This document shows positions 54,999-63,102 of a DNA stretch of 64,000 bases, piece by piece. Source of the DNA: CAVRCA01 sp965218045 (GTDB taxonomy: Bacteria > Pseudomonadota > Alphaproteobacteria > Acetobacterales > Acetobacteraceae); NCBI GenBank assembly GCA_965218045.1, contig CBDCJX010000001.1, forward strand, positions 186,001 through 250,000, in the 5' to 3' direction. The notes below the pieces were generated by a model that made no database searches, was not told where the DNA came from, and saw only the letters and a program-made list of their open reading frames with translations. The translations under genes were made by a program, and so were the position numbers. Within the stretch, counting starts at the first letter, position 1. Each line of letters begins with the position of its first letter.

Positions 54999-55379
54999 AT
55001 GACCATTGCCGCCCGCCAGGCATTTTCTCCGTCCGGTGCCAAGGTTGTAAAGCGGGTCATGCAAGCTTTCAGCACCGCTGACGAGGCTTGGTTCTGGACC
55101 ATGGCGGCTTTGGTCGCCCGACGCGAGGGCGCTCGTTACACGGCGGGCATCGGCAAGGTTGAGCGACCGTGCGAGCCCGATGATGTGATCAAGTGCATCG
55201 ACCAGCTGTACCGCCGTCGCCGCATCGACCTGGTTCATGCCCGGGTTCTGCGTATCTGGGGCGAACGTGGGCGCGCGCCGAACCCGGCAAGTGCTGGCGA
55301 GCGCCGCGACGCAGTGCTCTGGCGTGAGGCTCTGGACCGGCTCGAGTGGCCGCTGCGGGTAAAGGGGATCATCGACTGA
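54999..55379 (+). CDS. Conserved hypothetical protein divergent from the S24 repressor
   Basis: 126 residues, rich in Arg/Ala. Segments such as SGAKVVKRVMQAFSTADEAWFWTM, ARYTAGIGKVERPCEPDDVIKCIDQLYRRRRID and LVHARVLRIWGERGRAPNP look ordered and conserved, with a single His and two Cys; no known family comes to mind beyond Acetobacteraceae hypothetical proteins. GAGG precedes ATG 54999; upstream in-frame ATGs at 54930 and 54957 fall inside the promoter or operator. It could be DNA-binding given its basicity, but that is a guess. Confidence 0.75.
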   Translation: MTIAARQAFSPSGAKVVKRVMQAFSTADEAWFWTMAALVARREGARYTAGIGKVERPCEPDDVIKCIDQLYRRRRIDLVHARVLRIWGERGRAPNPASAGERRDAVLWREALDRLEWPLRVKGIID

Positions 55380-55399
55380 TCCGCTCGCAAATCTTCTCG

Positions 55400-56521
55400 C
55401 TAATCCCGCCTGCGCCGCTTGTCGGCGTAGATCCCCATCAGCGGAAAGGAGCTGTGCACACCCGGCTCCGTCACCCGCGCGCCGAGATGCAGATAGCTTG
55501 GGTTGAGCGCGTCGAGACTGGTCACGCCGAGCAGGGCCAGATTGACGCCCACCTCATGCTCCAACACCTCCAATAGGCGCGCCACCCCGGAGGCTCCGGC
55601 GGCGGCGAGTCCGTAGCAGTAGAGCCTGCCGACCGCGACCGCGTCGGCACCGAGCGCGATCGCCTTGATGATGTCGCTGCCGCGGCTGAACGCGCCGTCG
55701 ATCACGATCTCGGCGCGGCCGCGCACCGCCGCGACCACTTCGGGCAGCACCTCCATCGCGCCGCGTCCATGATCGAGCTGACGGCCGCCATGATTGGAGA
55801 TGTAGACGCAGTCGACGCCGAGCTCGCAGGCGGTGGCGGCGTCCTCGGCCGTGGCGATCCCCTTCAGGATCAGCGGGACGTCGTGCTTGTCCTTGAAGCG
55901 GCGCACATTGTCCCAGCTGAGAGCGGCCTGATACTCCTGCCCGGTGGCGGCGCTGCGCCACGGCTTGACGAAACGCTTGGTGATGTCGCGCTCGCGCCGG
56001 CTGTAGGCGGCGGTGTCGACGGTGAGGCAGAACGCGTCGTAACCGCTGTCCACCGCGCGTTGCACATAGTCGTCGACCCACGCGTCATCGCCGCGGACGT
56101 AGAGCTGGAAGATGCGACGCCCGTCTCCGCACGCGGTGGCACTCTCCTCGAGCCCCGGCTTGGTCACCGAACTGACCATGATCGGCACGCCGAAATCGGC
56201 GGCACCCCTTCCGGCCTCCGCGGCACCCTCGGGGTGGAAGGATTCGAGGGAGCCGACCGGTGCGAGCATGACCGGCAGGCGCATCGGCTTGCCAAGGAAG
56301 CGGGCGCGGCAGCTAACCTGCGACACGTCGCGCAGCACGCGCGGGCGGAAGGCGATGGCGTCGAGTGCCAGGCGATTGCGCCGCAAGGTCGTCTCGGTCT
56401 CGGTGCCGCCGACCAGATAGTCCCAGATGTCATCGCTGAGCTTGGCCCGCGCCGCCTCGACGAACTCGTGCAGGCACTGCTCGTCGCCGTCCAGCTCGTT
56501 CAGGTGGATGTCCCCAAGCAT
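55400..56521 (-). CDS. FMN-dependent alpha-hydroxy-acid oxidizing protein
   Basis: 373 residues, an FMN TIM barrel of the lactate oxidase/glycolate oxidase group. Catalytic His in VYISNHGGRQLDHGRG, FMN-binding EIVIDGAFSRGSDIIKAIALGADAVAVGR and the opening EFVEAARAKLSDDIWDYLVGGTETE are visible. It lacks the membrane-binding features of the LldD group, so it may be a soluble oxidase producing peroxide. It converges on the small hypothetical gene and is upstream of no close partner. Confidence 0.9.
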   Translation of the reverse strand: MLGDIHLNELDGDEQCLHEFVEAARAKLSDDIWDYLVGGTETETTLRRNRLALDAIAFRPRVLRDVSQVSCRARFLGKPMRLPVMLAPVGSLESFHPEGAAEAGRGAADFGVPIMVSSVTKPGLEESATACGDGRRIFQLYVRGDDAWVDDYVQRAVDSGYDAFCLTVDTAAYSRRERDITKRFVKPWRSAATGQEYQAALSWDNVRRFKDKHDVPLILKGIATAEDAATACELGVDCVYISNHGGRQLDHGRGAMEVLPEVVAAVRGRAEIVIDGAFSRGSDIIKAIALGADAVAVGRLYCYGLAAAGASGVARLLEVLEHEVGVNLALLGVTSLDALNPSYLHLGARVTEPGVHSSFPLMGIYADKRRRRD

Positions 56522-56590
56522 GCGCCTCTCCCGGTTTCCCAGCGGGAAATTACCTCACTCCCGACCGCGCGCATAATCGGCCGACAGTGG

Positions 56591-57640
56591 TCAGTCACCG
56601 ACGGCGCGCAGCTTCTGACCGTCGGTGAGGGCTTCATAGATGCCCACATAGTCCTGCGCCATCCTACGGGCGGTGAACCGCCGTTCGAACCGCCGCCGCA
56701 CGTCGCCACGGTCGATCTCGTCGAGCCGGCCCAGCGCGGCGACCGCCTGAGTTTCGTCCTCGACGATGAAGCCGGAGACGCCGTGTTCGATCACCTCGGG
56801 AACCGAGCCCCGGTTGCAGGCGATTACCGGCGTGCCGCAGGCCAACGCCTCGATCATCACCAGGCCGAACGGCTCGGGCCAGTCGATCGGGAACAGCAGC
56901 GCGTGGGCGCCACTGAGGAAAGCCGGCTTCTGCGCATCGTTGATCTCGCCGACGAACTCGACGTGAGCTTGACCGAGCAGCGGCCGGATCTGGCCCTCGA
57001 AATAATCCGTCTCGGCCCGGTCGACCTTGGCGGCCACTTTCAGTCGCATGCCGGACGCGGCGGCGATGCGGATCGCGCGATCGAGTCCCTTCTCGGGCGA
57101 GATCCGGCCGAGAAACGCCAGGTAGTCCGGTTTCACCGGCTGTGGCGTCAGCAGAAGGTTCGGCAGGCCGTGCGGCACGGTGCCGACCCAGGCGAGCCCA
57201 GGCAGCGGCCGGCGTTGCGCATCGGAAATCGAAACCACTGGCACGTCGGGAAAGGCGTTGTAGATGACGCCGAACTCCGGCAGGTCGAGCCGACCGTGCA
57301 AGGTGGTGACGAAAGGGGTGCTCTGGCGGCTGAACAAGGAGAAGGGGAAGTAGTCGTTGTGGAAGTGCAGCACGTCGAACTCCGCGGCGCGCCGGCGGAC
57401 CAGCTCAAGCATCCGCGCGTGCGGCGCGATCCAGTCCCGCACCGCCGGATCAAGGCGCAGCGCGCGTGGCCAGACCGCGTCGAGTTTGGCCGATGTAACG
57501 GAGTCACCGCTGGCGAACAGCGTGACGTCATGGCCCTGTGCAACCAGCTCTTCAGTAAGATTGGAGACCACCCGTTCGGTGCCTCCATACAGCTTCGGCG
57601 GCACCGCCTCGAATAGCGGCGCGATCTGTGCTATGCGCAT
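56591..57640 (-). CDS. Glycosyltransferase family 4 protein
   Basis: 349-residue GT-B retaining glycosyltransferase. It begins MRIAQIAPLFEAVPPKLYGGTERV; donor-binding LAFLGRISPEKGLDRAIRIA and the E-x7-E-like PEPFGLVMIEALACGTPVIACNRGSVPEVIEHG follow. It transfers a sugar from a nucleotide donor to an unknown acceptor. The gene stands alone between an oxidase and a gamma-glutamyltransferase, so no polysaccharide cluster is implied. Confidence 0.92.
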   Translation of the reverse strand: MRIAQIAPLFEAVPPKLYGGTERVVSNLTEELVAQGHDVTLFASGDSVTSAKLDAVWPRALRLDPAVRDWIAPHARMLELVRRRAAEFDVLHFHNDYFPFSLFSRQSTPFVTTLHGRLDLPEFGVIYNAFPDVPVVSISDAQRRPLPGLAWVGTVPHGLPNLLLTPQPVKPDYLAFLGRISPEKGLDRAIRIAAASGMRLKVAAKVDRAETDYFEGQIRPLLGQAHVEFVGEINDAQKPAFLSGAHALLFPIDWPEPFGLVMIEALACGTPVIACNRGSVPEVIEHGVSGFIVEDETQAVAALGRLDEIDRGDVRRRFERRFTARRMAQDYVGIYEALTDGQKLRAVGD

Positions 57641-57798
57641 ACCCGCTCAACTCTCTCACGATTGAGGTGGCCTAGCAGGGCACCTAGGTTTTCTTTGCAC
57701 CGCCACCCGCATGACTTCGCCCCAGTCCTCTTAGACCTTCCCAATGTGGCGAAAAAAAGCGCCGCCACTCCCAGGCCGTTGCCCGTCGCCCGATCCGC

Positions 57799-59406
57799 TC
57801 AGACCGCGAGGGCGACCCCGTCGTGACCGGGGTCGGCGCCGCCGTCCAGTCCGGTCTTGGTGATCCGGATGCCGTGAACCGACGCAAAGCAGAACGTGTA
57901 GGGGCTGCGCACGATCCCATAGCCCAGGCCCTCCAACGCGCTTGTGACGGAGCGGGGAACCCGGTTGGCTACGTCGATCGCGTTGCTGGTCGCCGAGAAG
58001 CGCGGGGCGCTGACCGCTTCGGTCATCGTCATGTCGAATTCGATGACGTTGAGGATGGCTTGCAGCACGCCGATCGCGATCTGCGTCGCACCCGGTGCGC
58101 CGATCACCAGGCCGGGCTTGCCGTCGCGGAACAGGATCGACGGGCAGATCGAGGAGAACCGCGCCTTGCCCGGAGCAATCGATCCCGCCCGACCCGGCCG
58201 AGGGTCGAACACGCCCATGCAGCCGTTGTACATGAACCCGAGCCCCGGCGTGACGACGCCCGACGGCATGCCGAGCGAGTGCGTCATCGTCACGCAGCCA
58301 CCGTCGCGGTCGACCACGGAGATGTGCGTGGTGTCCGTGCTCGGCAGGCCGGCATCGAGCCGGGGCACGTCGGCCTTGGTGCCGGCCGCGATCTCCGTCG
58401 CCATCGCCTCCGCATGATGCTTGCCGGTCAGGCGCTCGACCGGAACCTCGACGAAATCGGGATCACCGACGTGTCGGTCCTTGTCGATCGTCGCGCGCTT
58501 CATCGCCTCTGCGACGACCCGCACGTATTCCGCCGTGTTGTGTCCGAGCGCGCGCAGGTCGAAATGCGCGAGGATGTTGAGCATCTCGATCAGCATGATG
58601 CCGCCGCCGGGCGGGTTGTTGGTGGCAATGCGCCAGCCGCGATACTCGCCCCACAGCGGCGGCAGCCGTCGCGGCCGGTACTGCGCCAGGTCCTCGCGCG
58701 ACAGCAGGGCGCTGTTTTCGCGCATGTCGGCGGCGATCCGGTCGGCGATCTCGCCGTGGTAGAACACGTCGGCGCCCTGCGTCGCAATCAAGCGAAGCAC
58801 GCTTGCCAGATCCGGGTTGCGCACCTCGTCGCCGACCCGTTTGGGCGAGCCGTCCGGACGGCAATACAGCGCCGCCGAGGCCGGCGTGTGCCGCAGCCGC
58901 TCGGGTCCCGGCACGCTGCCGAGGAACTGCTGCTCGGCCCAGAAGAACCGCACGTGCGGCCGCACCCTCCAGCCACCCTCCGCCCAGGCGATCGCGGGTT
59001 GCACGATCTCGGCCCAGGGCAGCGCGCCGAACTCGCGCTGCGCTTGGTGGAAGGCTTTCAGGCTCGCCGGCACGCAGATCGACTGGTAGCCGAGATCGTT
59101 GACGTGGCCCTCGAGGATGAAGCCGTAGCCGTCACGTGCCTCGCCGACGATCTGCCGCTCCCACATGTCCGGCCGAGCCGCCAGCGGAGCGGGCGCGTGG
59201 AAGTCGATGTATTCGTGTCGATCGCGCGTCGGCAGGAACAATCCCATGCTGCCGAAACCGGCGAGCCCGCACATCAGCGGGTCGACCACGCCCTGCACCA
59301 GCGCGCAGGCGATGGCGGCGTCGACCGCGTTGCCGCCGGCCCGCATGATCTCTACCCCGGCCTCTGCTGCCTCGGGTTGCGGTGCGCAGATCATTGCCTG
59401 TTGCAT
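57799..59406 (-). CDS. Gamma-glutamyltransferase family protein
   Basis: 535 residues, an Ntn-hydrolase that transfers or hydrolyses gamma-glutamyl groups. The autocleavage site and nucleophile Thr are in STDTTHISVVDRDGGCVTMTHSLG; AGGNAVDAAIACALVQGVVDP opens the large subunit and INNPPGGG-like ATNNPPGGGIMLIEML is present. No signal peptide is seen, so this copy may act in the cytoplasm, as with some glutaryl or cephalosporin acylase-like relatives. ATG 59406 has GGGGAGAG upstream; the longer frame to 59478 is not supported. Confidence 0.92.
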   Translation of the reverse strand: MQQAMICAPQPEAAEAGVEIMRAGGNAVDAAIACALVQGVVDPLMCGLAGFGSMGLFLPTRDRHEYIDFHAPAPLAARPDMWERQIVGEARDGYGFILEGHVNDLGYQSICVPASLKAFHQAQREFGALPWAEIVQPAIAWAEGGWRVRPHVRFFWAEQQFLGSVPGPERLRHTPASAALYCRPDGSPKRVGDEVRNPDLASVLRLIATQGADVFYHGEIADRIAADMRENSALLSREDLAQYRPRRLPPLWGEYRGWRIATNNPPGGGIMLIEMLNILAHFDLRALGHNTAEYVRVVAEAMKRATIDKDRHVGDPDFVEVPVERLTGKHHAEAMATEIAAGTKADVPRLDAGLPSTDTTHISVVDRDGGCVTMTHSLGMPSGVVTPGLGFMYNGCMGVFDPRPGRAGSIAPGKARFSSICPSILFRDGKPGLVIGAPGATQIAIGVLQAILNVIEFDMTMTEAVSAPRFSATSNAIDVANRVPRSVTSALEGLGYGIVRSPYTFCFASVHGIRITKTGLDGGADPGHDGVALAV

Positions 59407-59501
59407 TGTCGTCTCTCCCCTTTTCCGTTGTCGCTCATGACAGCCTAGCGGGCGGGCTGTATGGTCGGCCAACAGCATTCAGCCGAGGGGAGCGCCGTCC
59501 G

Positions 59502-60389
59502 ATGAGCATTGCGATCGGTCAGATCAATCCGGGTTTCGCTGGCGAGGTCTCCGGCGTCGATCTCAGCAAGCCCCTCTCTCCAGCAGATGTCGCGGCGATC
59601 GAGGCGGGGATGGACGCGTGCGCCGTGCTCGTGTTCCACGATCAGGCCCTCACCGACGAGCAGCAGGTCGCCTTCAGCCGCAATTTCGGCGAGATCGAGC
59701 GCGCGGTGGGCGGCAACATCACCCGAATGGACGAGCGCCGGCTGAGCGTCGAGATGGCGGATGTGTCGAATCTCGGCAAGGATCAGAAGCCGCTCGGGCG
59801 CACCGATCGCACCCGGCTGTTCAACCTGGGCAATCGGCTCTGGCACTCGGACAGCTCGTTTCGCGCCATTCCGGCCAAATACTCGCTGCTGTCCGGGCGG
59901 ATCGTGTCCGAGCGCGGCGGCCACACCGAGTTCGCCGACATGCGTACAGCGTACGACGCGCTCGATGCTGCCACGAAGGTGGAGATCGAGGATCTGGTCA
60001 CCGAGCACTCGCTGCTGTTCTCGCGCGGCGCGCTCGGCTTCACCGAGTACAGCGACGAGGAAAAGGCGATGTTCCGCCCGGTGCGCCAGCGGCTGGTGCG
60101 CACGCATCCGGTCAGCGGCCGCAAGTCGCTATATCTGTCGTCGCATATCGGCGGCATCGTCGGCTGGCCGGTGCCCGAGGCGCGGGCCTTCATCCGCGAC
60201 CTCGCCGAGCATGCAACGCAACGTCAGTTCGTCTACTCCCACAAGTGGCGCGCGAACGACTTCGCGATGTGGGACAACCGGCAGACCATGCACCGGGTCA
60301 CCCGCTTCGACGAGACCAAGGTTCGCGACATGCGTCGCACCACGGTGGCCGGCGAGGCGCCGACCGTGGAGCAGGTGCAGGCCGCGTAA
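59502..60389 (+). CDS. TauD/TfdA family Fe(II)/2-oxoglutarate dioxygenase
   Basis: 295 residues. The Fe(II) triad is His-x-Asp in NRLWHSDSSF and a late His in NRQTMHRVTRFD, with the 2-oxoglutarate-binding Arg following in MRRTTVAG. It hydroxylates small organic acids (taurine, 2,4-D and similar). It is followed by a cyclase gene after 22 bases and is divergent from the gamma-glutamyltransferase. ATG 59502 has GAGGGGAG upstream. Confidence 0.93.
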   Translation: MSIAIGQINPGFAGEVSGVDLSKPLSPADVAAIEAGMDACAVLVFHDQALTDEQQVAFSRNFGEIERAVGGNITRMDERRLSVEMADVSNLGKDQKPLGRTDRTRLFNLGNRLWHSDSSFRAIPAKYSLLSGRIVSERGGHTEFADMRTAYDALDAATKVEIEDLVTEHSLLFSRGALGFTEYSDEEKAMFRPVRQRLVRTHPVSGRKSLYLSSHIGGIVGWPVPEARAFIRDLAEHATQRQFVYSHKWRANDFAMWDNRQTMHRVTRFDETKVRDMRRTTVAGEAPTVEQVQAA

Positions 60390-60411
60390 TCTCGTTCTGG
60401 AAGGAAATCGG

Positions 60412-61458
60412 ATGACCACCTCGCGCTGGACGCGTCGGCCGCAAGGCTCCACCTGGGGCGATTTCGGCCCGGATGACGAGCTCGGGCGGCTCAACCTCGT
60501 CACGCGCGAGAAGGTGCTCCAGGGTGTCGCCGAGGTGAAGGAGGGTCGCACCTTCTGCCTCAGCCTGCCGCTCGACGTGCCGGGCAAGTCGATCCTCAAC
60601 CCGCGCCGCTCGCCCCCCGAACTGATGCCGACTCAGCGCGATGGACGGCCGATCATGGGTTTTCCGATGCGTTGCGTCGATCCGACCGCGCTCGACATCG
60701 TGTGCGACGACAAGGTGCTGCTCACCCTGCAGTACTCGACGCAGTGGGACACGCTCGCCCATGTCGGCCAGATGTTCGACGTGGACGGCGATGGCAAGCC
60801 AGAGGACGTGTTCTACAACGGCTTCCGCTCGGGCCGGGACATTCTCGGGCCGGTGACCTGGAAGGGCACCGAGGCGGTGCCGCGTGGCGAGCATGTCGGC
60901 GCGAATCGCCTCGGCGTCGAGAACATGGCAACGCACGGGGTGCAGGGCCGCGCCGTGATGATCGACCTCGCCGCGCATTTCGGCGGCACTGGCAAGTCGG
61001 TCGACTACGACGATCTCGCGCGGATCCTGCAGGCCGACAATGTGGTAGTCGAGCAAGGTGATTTCGTGTTGCTGCGCACCGGCTTCGACCGGGCGCTGCT
61101 GGCAATGAACAAGACGCCCGATCCGCAAGAGCTGTTCGCCACCACGCCGGCGCTCGACGGGCGCGACGACCGACTCCAGCAATGGGTCACCGACAGCGGC
61201 GCGGTGGCGCTGATCTCGGACAACTACGCCGTCGAGACCACGCCGGCTCGGCCGTGCGACGATGAATATTGCGCGATGCTGCCGCTGCACGCGCACTGCC
61301 TGTTCCGGCTGGGTGTCTACCTCGGCGAGATGTGGTTCCTTTCCGATCTCGCTGATTGGCTGCGCGAGACCAAGCGCTCGCGGTTCTTGCTCACCGCACC
61401 GCCGCTGCGCCTGCCCGGCGCGGTGGGCTCGCCGGCGACCCCGATCGCCACGGTCTAA
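60412..61458 (+). CDS. Cyclase family protein (kynurenine-formamidase-like hydrolase)
   Basis: 348 residues. The metal site of the cyclase family appears as STQWDTLAHVGQMFD (in place of the usual HxGTHxD spelling, it has QWDTLAHVG), and AVALISDNYAVETTPARP gives the C-terminal nucleophile region. Related enzymes hydrolyse amides or lactones. GGAAGGAAATCGG precedes ATG 60412. It probably shares a transcript with the TauD-type dioxygenase, suggesting a step in one degradative route. Confidence 0.87.
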   Translation: MTTSRWTRRPQGSTWGDFGPDDELGRLNLVTREKVLQGVAEVKEGRTFCLSLPLDVPGKSILNPRRSPPELMPTQRDGRPIMGFPMRCVDPTALDIVCDDKVLLTLQYSTQWDTLAHVGQMFDVDGDGKPEDVFYNGFRSGRDILGPVTWKGTEAVPRGEHVGANRLGVENMATHGVQGRAVMIDLAAHFGGTGKSVDYDDLARILQADNVVVEQGDFVLLRTGFDRALLAMNKTPDPQELFATTPALDGRDDRLQQWVTDSGAVALISDNYAVETTPARPCDDEYCAMLPLHAHCLFRLGVYLGEMWFLSDLADWLRETKRSRFLLTAPPLRLPGAVGSPATPIATV

Positions 61459-61560
61459 GCGCGACACCGGGGTTCCGGCCGGGCGTTCACGCAGTCGAGG
61501 GGGTCTGAACCCGTCTCGATATGGGCCGTTGAATGGGCGGCCGTCGAGAGGACCCAGCCC

Positions 61561-62073
61561 ATGCCCGAGCAAGCCGTGCCCGAACCCGCCGCGGTTCGAC
61601 GCATTACCCTGACTATCAACGGGCAGGCGCGTGAAGTCGCGGTGGCGCCGTGGACGATCCTGCTCGATCTGCTGCGTCTCGATCTCGATCTCACCGGCAC
61701 CAAGAAGGGATGCGATCACGGCCAATGTGGCGCTTGCACGGTGCTACTGGACGGGGCGCGTGTGAACTCCTGTCTGGTGCTCGCCGTGATGAAGGACGGC
61801 TCCAGCGTCACCACGGTCGAAGGGCTCGCGGCATCCGACGGCGCGCTGCATCCGATGCAGCAGGCGTTCATCGACCACGATGCCTTCCAGTGCGGCTATT
61901 GCACGCCCGGTCAGCTCTGTTCGTCGGTCGGGTTGCTGGCGGAAGACCGGGCGCACACCGCGACGGAAATTCGTGAGCACATGAGCGGCAACATCTGTCG
62001 CTGCGGCGCCTACCCGAACATTGTCGCGGCGATCGAGCAGGTGCTGCAAGACAGCCAAGGCGCGGCGCGATGA
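61561..62073 (+). CDS. (2Fe-2S)-binding subunit of a molybdenum hydroxylase (xanthine dehydrogenase family)
   Basis: 170 residues. A plant-type ferredoxin domain carries CDHGQCGACTVLLDGARVNSC and an all-helical domain carries CGYCTPGQLC and CRCG, giving the two [2Fe-2S] clusters. The N-terminus has no Tat or Sec signal, unlike E. coli PaoA, so a cytosolic enzyme is expected. Its stop overlaps the next start (ATGA). It heads the three-gene set that runs off the window. Confidence 0.95.
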   Translation: MPEQAVPEPAAVRRITLTINGQAREVAVAPWTILLDLLRLDLDLTGTKKGCDHGQCGACTVLLDGARVNSCLVLAVMKDGSSVTTVEGLAASDGALHPMQQAFIDHDAFQCGYCTPGQLCSSVGLLAEDRAHTATEIREHMSGNICRCGAYPNIVAAIEQVLQDSQGAAR

Positions 62074-63089
62074 ACCGCTTCTCCTACGTGCGCCCGGACG
62101 ACATGGCCAGCGCGGTGCGCGAGCTGGCGTCCGGCCCGGCGGCCCGCGTCATCGCCGGCGGCACCAATCTCGTCGACCTCATGAAATACAACGTCGAGCA
62201 CCCGACGCGGCTGATCGACATCACGCGGCTGCCGGGGCTCGATACGATCGAGGACACCTCGCAAGGCGGGCTGCGGATCGGTGCGCTGGTGAGCAACACA
62301 GCGGTTGCTTACGACGAACGCGTGACGAAGCGCTTTCCGTTGCTGGCCAGCGCCGTCCTGGCCGGTGCATCGCCGCAACTGCGCAATGCTGCATCCACTG
62401 GCGGAAACCTGCTGCAGCGAACCCGCTGCTACTACTTCTACGACGCGGCGACGCCGTGCAACAAACGCGAACCCGGGAGCGGTTGCTCGGCGATCGGCGG
62501 GCTGAACCGCATGCACGCCATTCTTGGCGCCAGCGAACACTGCATTGCGACGCACCCATCCGACATGTGCGTCGCGTTGGCCGCATTGGCGGCGACGGTG
62601 CACGTCACCGGTCCGCAGGGTGACCGCGCCATCCCGTTCCACGACTTTCATCGTCTCCCCGGCGAGCATCCCGAGACCGACACCAACCTTGCGCGGGACG
62701 AGATCATCGCCGCGATTGAATTGCCACCCGAGGATTTCTCGGCGCACTACACCTACCTGAAGGTACGAGACCGATTGAGCTATGCCTTCGCGTTGGTGTC
62801 GGTCGCGGCGGCGCTGGAGCTCGATGGCGATCGCATTGTCCAGGCGCGTTTGGCGCTCGGCGGCGTGGCGCACAAGCCCTGGCGCGACAGCGAGGCGGAG
62901 GCGGTCCTGCGCGGCCAGCAGCCGACGCTGGAAAACTTCGCCAGCGCCGCGGACCATCTGCTGGCGAGTGCCAGGGGCTACGGCCACAACGACTTCAAGA
63001 TCGAGCTGGCGCGGCGGGTGATCGTTCGAGCCCTCAGTCAAGCGGCTGCCGGCACGCCGCAGTCGCAGACCGACAAGCGCGTCGTGTAG
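62070..63089 (+). CDS. FAD-binding subunit of a molybdenum hydroxylase, with extra Fe-S motif (PaoB/YagS type)
   Basis: 339 residues. The FAD-PP motif is RVIAGGTNLVDLMKY at about residues 26-40 and the second FAD block is RNAASTGGNLLQRTRC at 105-120. Right after it a Cys-rich insertion (Cys120, Cys130, Cys139) in QRTRCYYFYDAATPCNKREPGSGC is as in PaoB, where it holds a [4Fe-4S] cluster. It passes electrons to FAD and then to an acceptor. The ATG overlaps the upstream stop by 4 bases. Confidence 0.93.
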   Translation: MNRFSYVRPDDMASAVRELASGPAARVIAGGTNLVDLMKYNVEHPTRLIDITRLPGLDTIEDTSQGGLRIGALVSNTAVAYDERVTKRFPLLASAVLAGASPQLRNAASTGGNLLQRTRCYYFYDAATPCNKREPGSGCSAIGGLNRMHAILGASEHCIATHPSDMCVALAALAATVHVTGPQGDRAIPFHDFHRLPGEHPETDTNLARDEIIAAIELPPEDFSAHYTYLKVRDRLSYAFALVSVAAALELDGDRIVQARLALGGVAHKPWRDSEAEAVLRGQQPTLENFASAADHLLASARGYGHNDFKIELARRVIVRALSQAAAGTPQSQTDKRVV

Positions 63090-63102
63090 GAGCGGGTCCA
63101 CC

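Noticed and set aside
57664..57693. Hairpin followed by a T-rich run on the plus strand
   Set aside because: No plus-strand gene ends nearby, so it has no transcript to terminate; the short stem is probably chance.
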